From the NCBI RefSeq assembly GCF_010548305.1, contig NZ_JAAGLV010000006.1:62001-126000 (forward strand): DNA of 64,000 nt, given 5' to 3'. The notes under the pieces were generated by a model. It had not been told where the DNA came from and did not search any database. It saw nothing but the letters and a program-made list of their open reading frames with translations. This document shows positions 63,959-64,000 of this stretch, one piece after another; positions within the stretch are counted from its first letter, which is position 1; each line of letters begins with the position of its first letter. Both the position numbers and the translations under genes were made by a program. This stretch comes from Streptomyces sp. SID13031 (GTDB taxonomy: Bacteria > Actinomycetota > Actinomycetes > Propionibacteriales > Kribbellaceae).

Positions 63959-64000
63959 CCCAGACGGTCGGCTCGGGCCACTGAACCTTCAGCGCCAAGA

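Overview
The window is high-GC actinomycete DNA. The genes are typical of the Actinobacteria: an F420-type LLM oxidoreductase, a SARP regulator with NB-ARC and TPR domains, DUF3000, DUF3558 and DUF402 proteins, a VKOR-family thiol oxidase, and a DXS isoprenoid enzyme. GTG starts, GTGA/ATGA stop-start overlaps and probable leaderless genes fit the same group. The protein flavour suggests a soil genus of the Propionibacteriales such as Kribbella; that assignment is inference. No rRNA, tRNA, CRISPR array, transposase, integrase or phage gene was seen.

The two ends are conserved core chromosome. On the left are hemE (leaving the window), DUF3000-rnd, a glutathione peroxidase, a dienelactone hydrolase, a thiolase/multifunctional beta-oxidation pair, a DsbA-like/VKOR oxidative-folding pair, and dxs. 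On the right are acnA, a TrmA-type RNA methyltransferase, a KimA-like potassium permease and the two RCK proteins CeoB and CeoC. From memory, hemE, DUF3000, rnd, dxs, the methyltransferase, the permease and ceoBC also lie in one neighbourhood in Mycobacterium tuberculosis, so about 40 kb between dxs and the methyltransferase looks like accessory material laid into a conserved block.

The accessory part has recognisable modules. (1) 10.8-16.7 kb: three paralogous membrane-anchored HExxH metalloproteases, interrupted by an amino-acid permease gene broken by a one-base frameshift. (2) 19.2-29.5 kb: a regulatory or conflict-type cluster. It holds two HTH/NBR1-Ig-like proteins, a divergent TIR protein, a three-gene operon (vWA protein, polytopic membrane protein, 45-residue basic microprotein), a large SARP-NB-ARC-TPR regulator, an XRE-TPR regulator, a 57-residue secreted peptide gene whose ribosome binding site can be sequestered by its own leader, and a Nudix hydrolase. 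An exact 11-bp-period repeat, the spacing used by SARP regulators, sits in the divergent promoter between the vWA and SARP genes. (3) 29.7-33.5 kb: a tightly coupled five-gene envelope operon built around an OmpA-domain protein and a multi-TM coiled-coil protein, with no assignable function. (4) 34-48 kb: mostly secreted or membrane proteins (LamG protein, S15-like hydrolase, Na+/H+ antiporter fused to a UBP zinc finger, PhoD phosphatase, a subtilase with a separate I9-like lipoprotein, a metzincin protease). (5) 52-59 kb: a Fic protein under a triple-half-site operator, an LLM oxidoreductase, and a 1569-residue protein with a long repetitive disordered middle.

The one long gene-free stretch (3.1-3.9 kb) holds three repeat structures: a 46-bp near-complete palindrome, a 90-bp inverted repeat with three nested hairpins, and a 31-bp tandem repeat. 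The best candidates for undescribed systems are the SARP/vWA/TIR/NBR1-Ig cluster, the peptide plus XRE-TPR pair with its SD-masking leader, and the OmpA operon.
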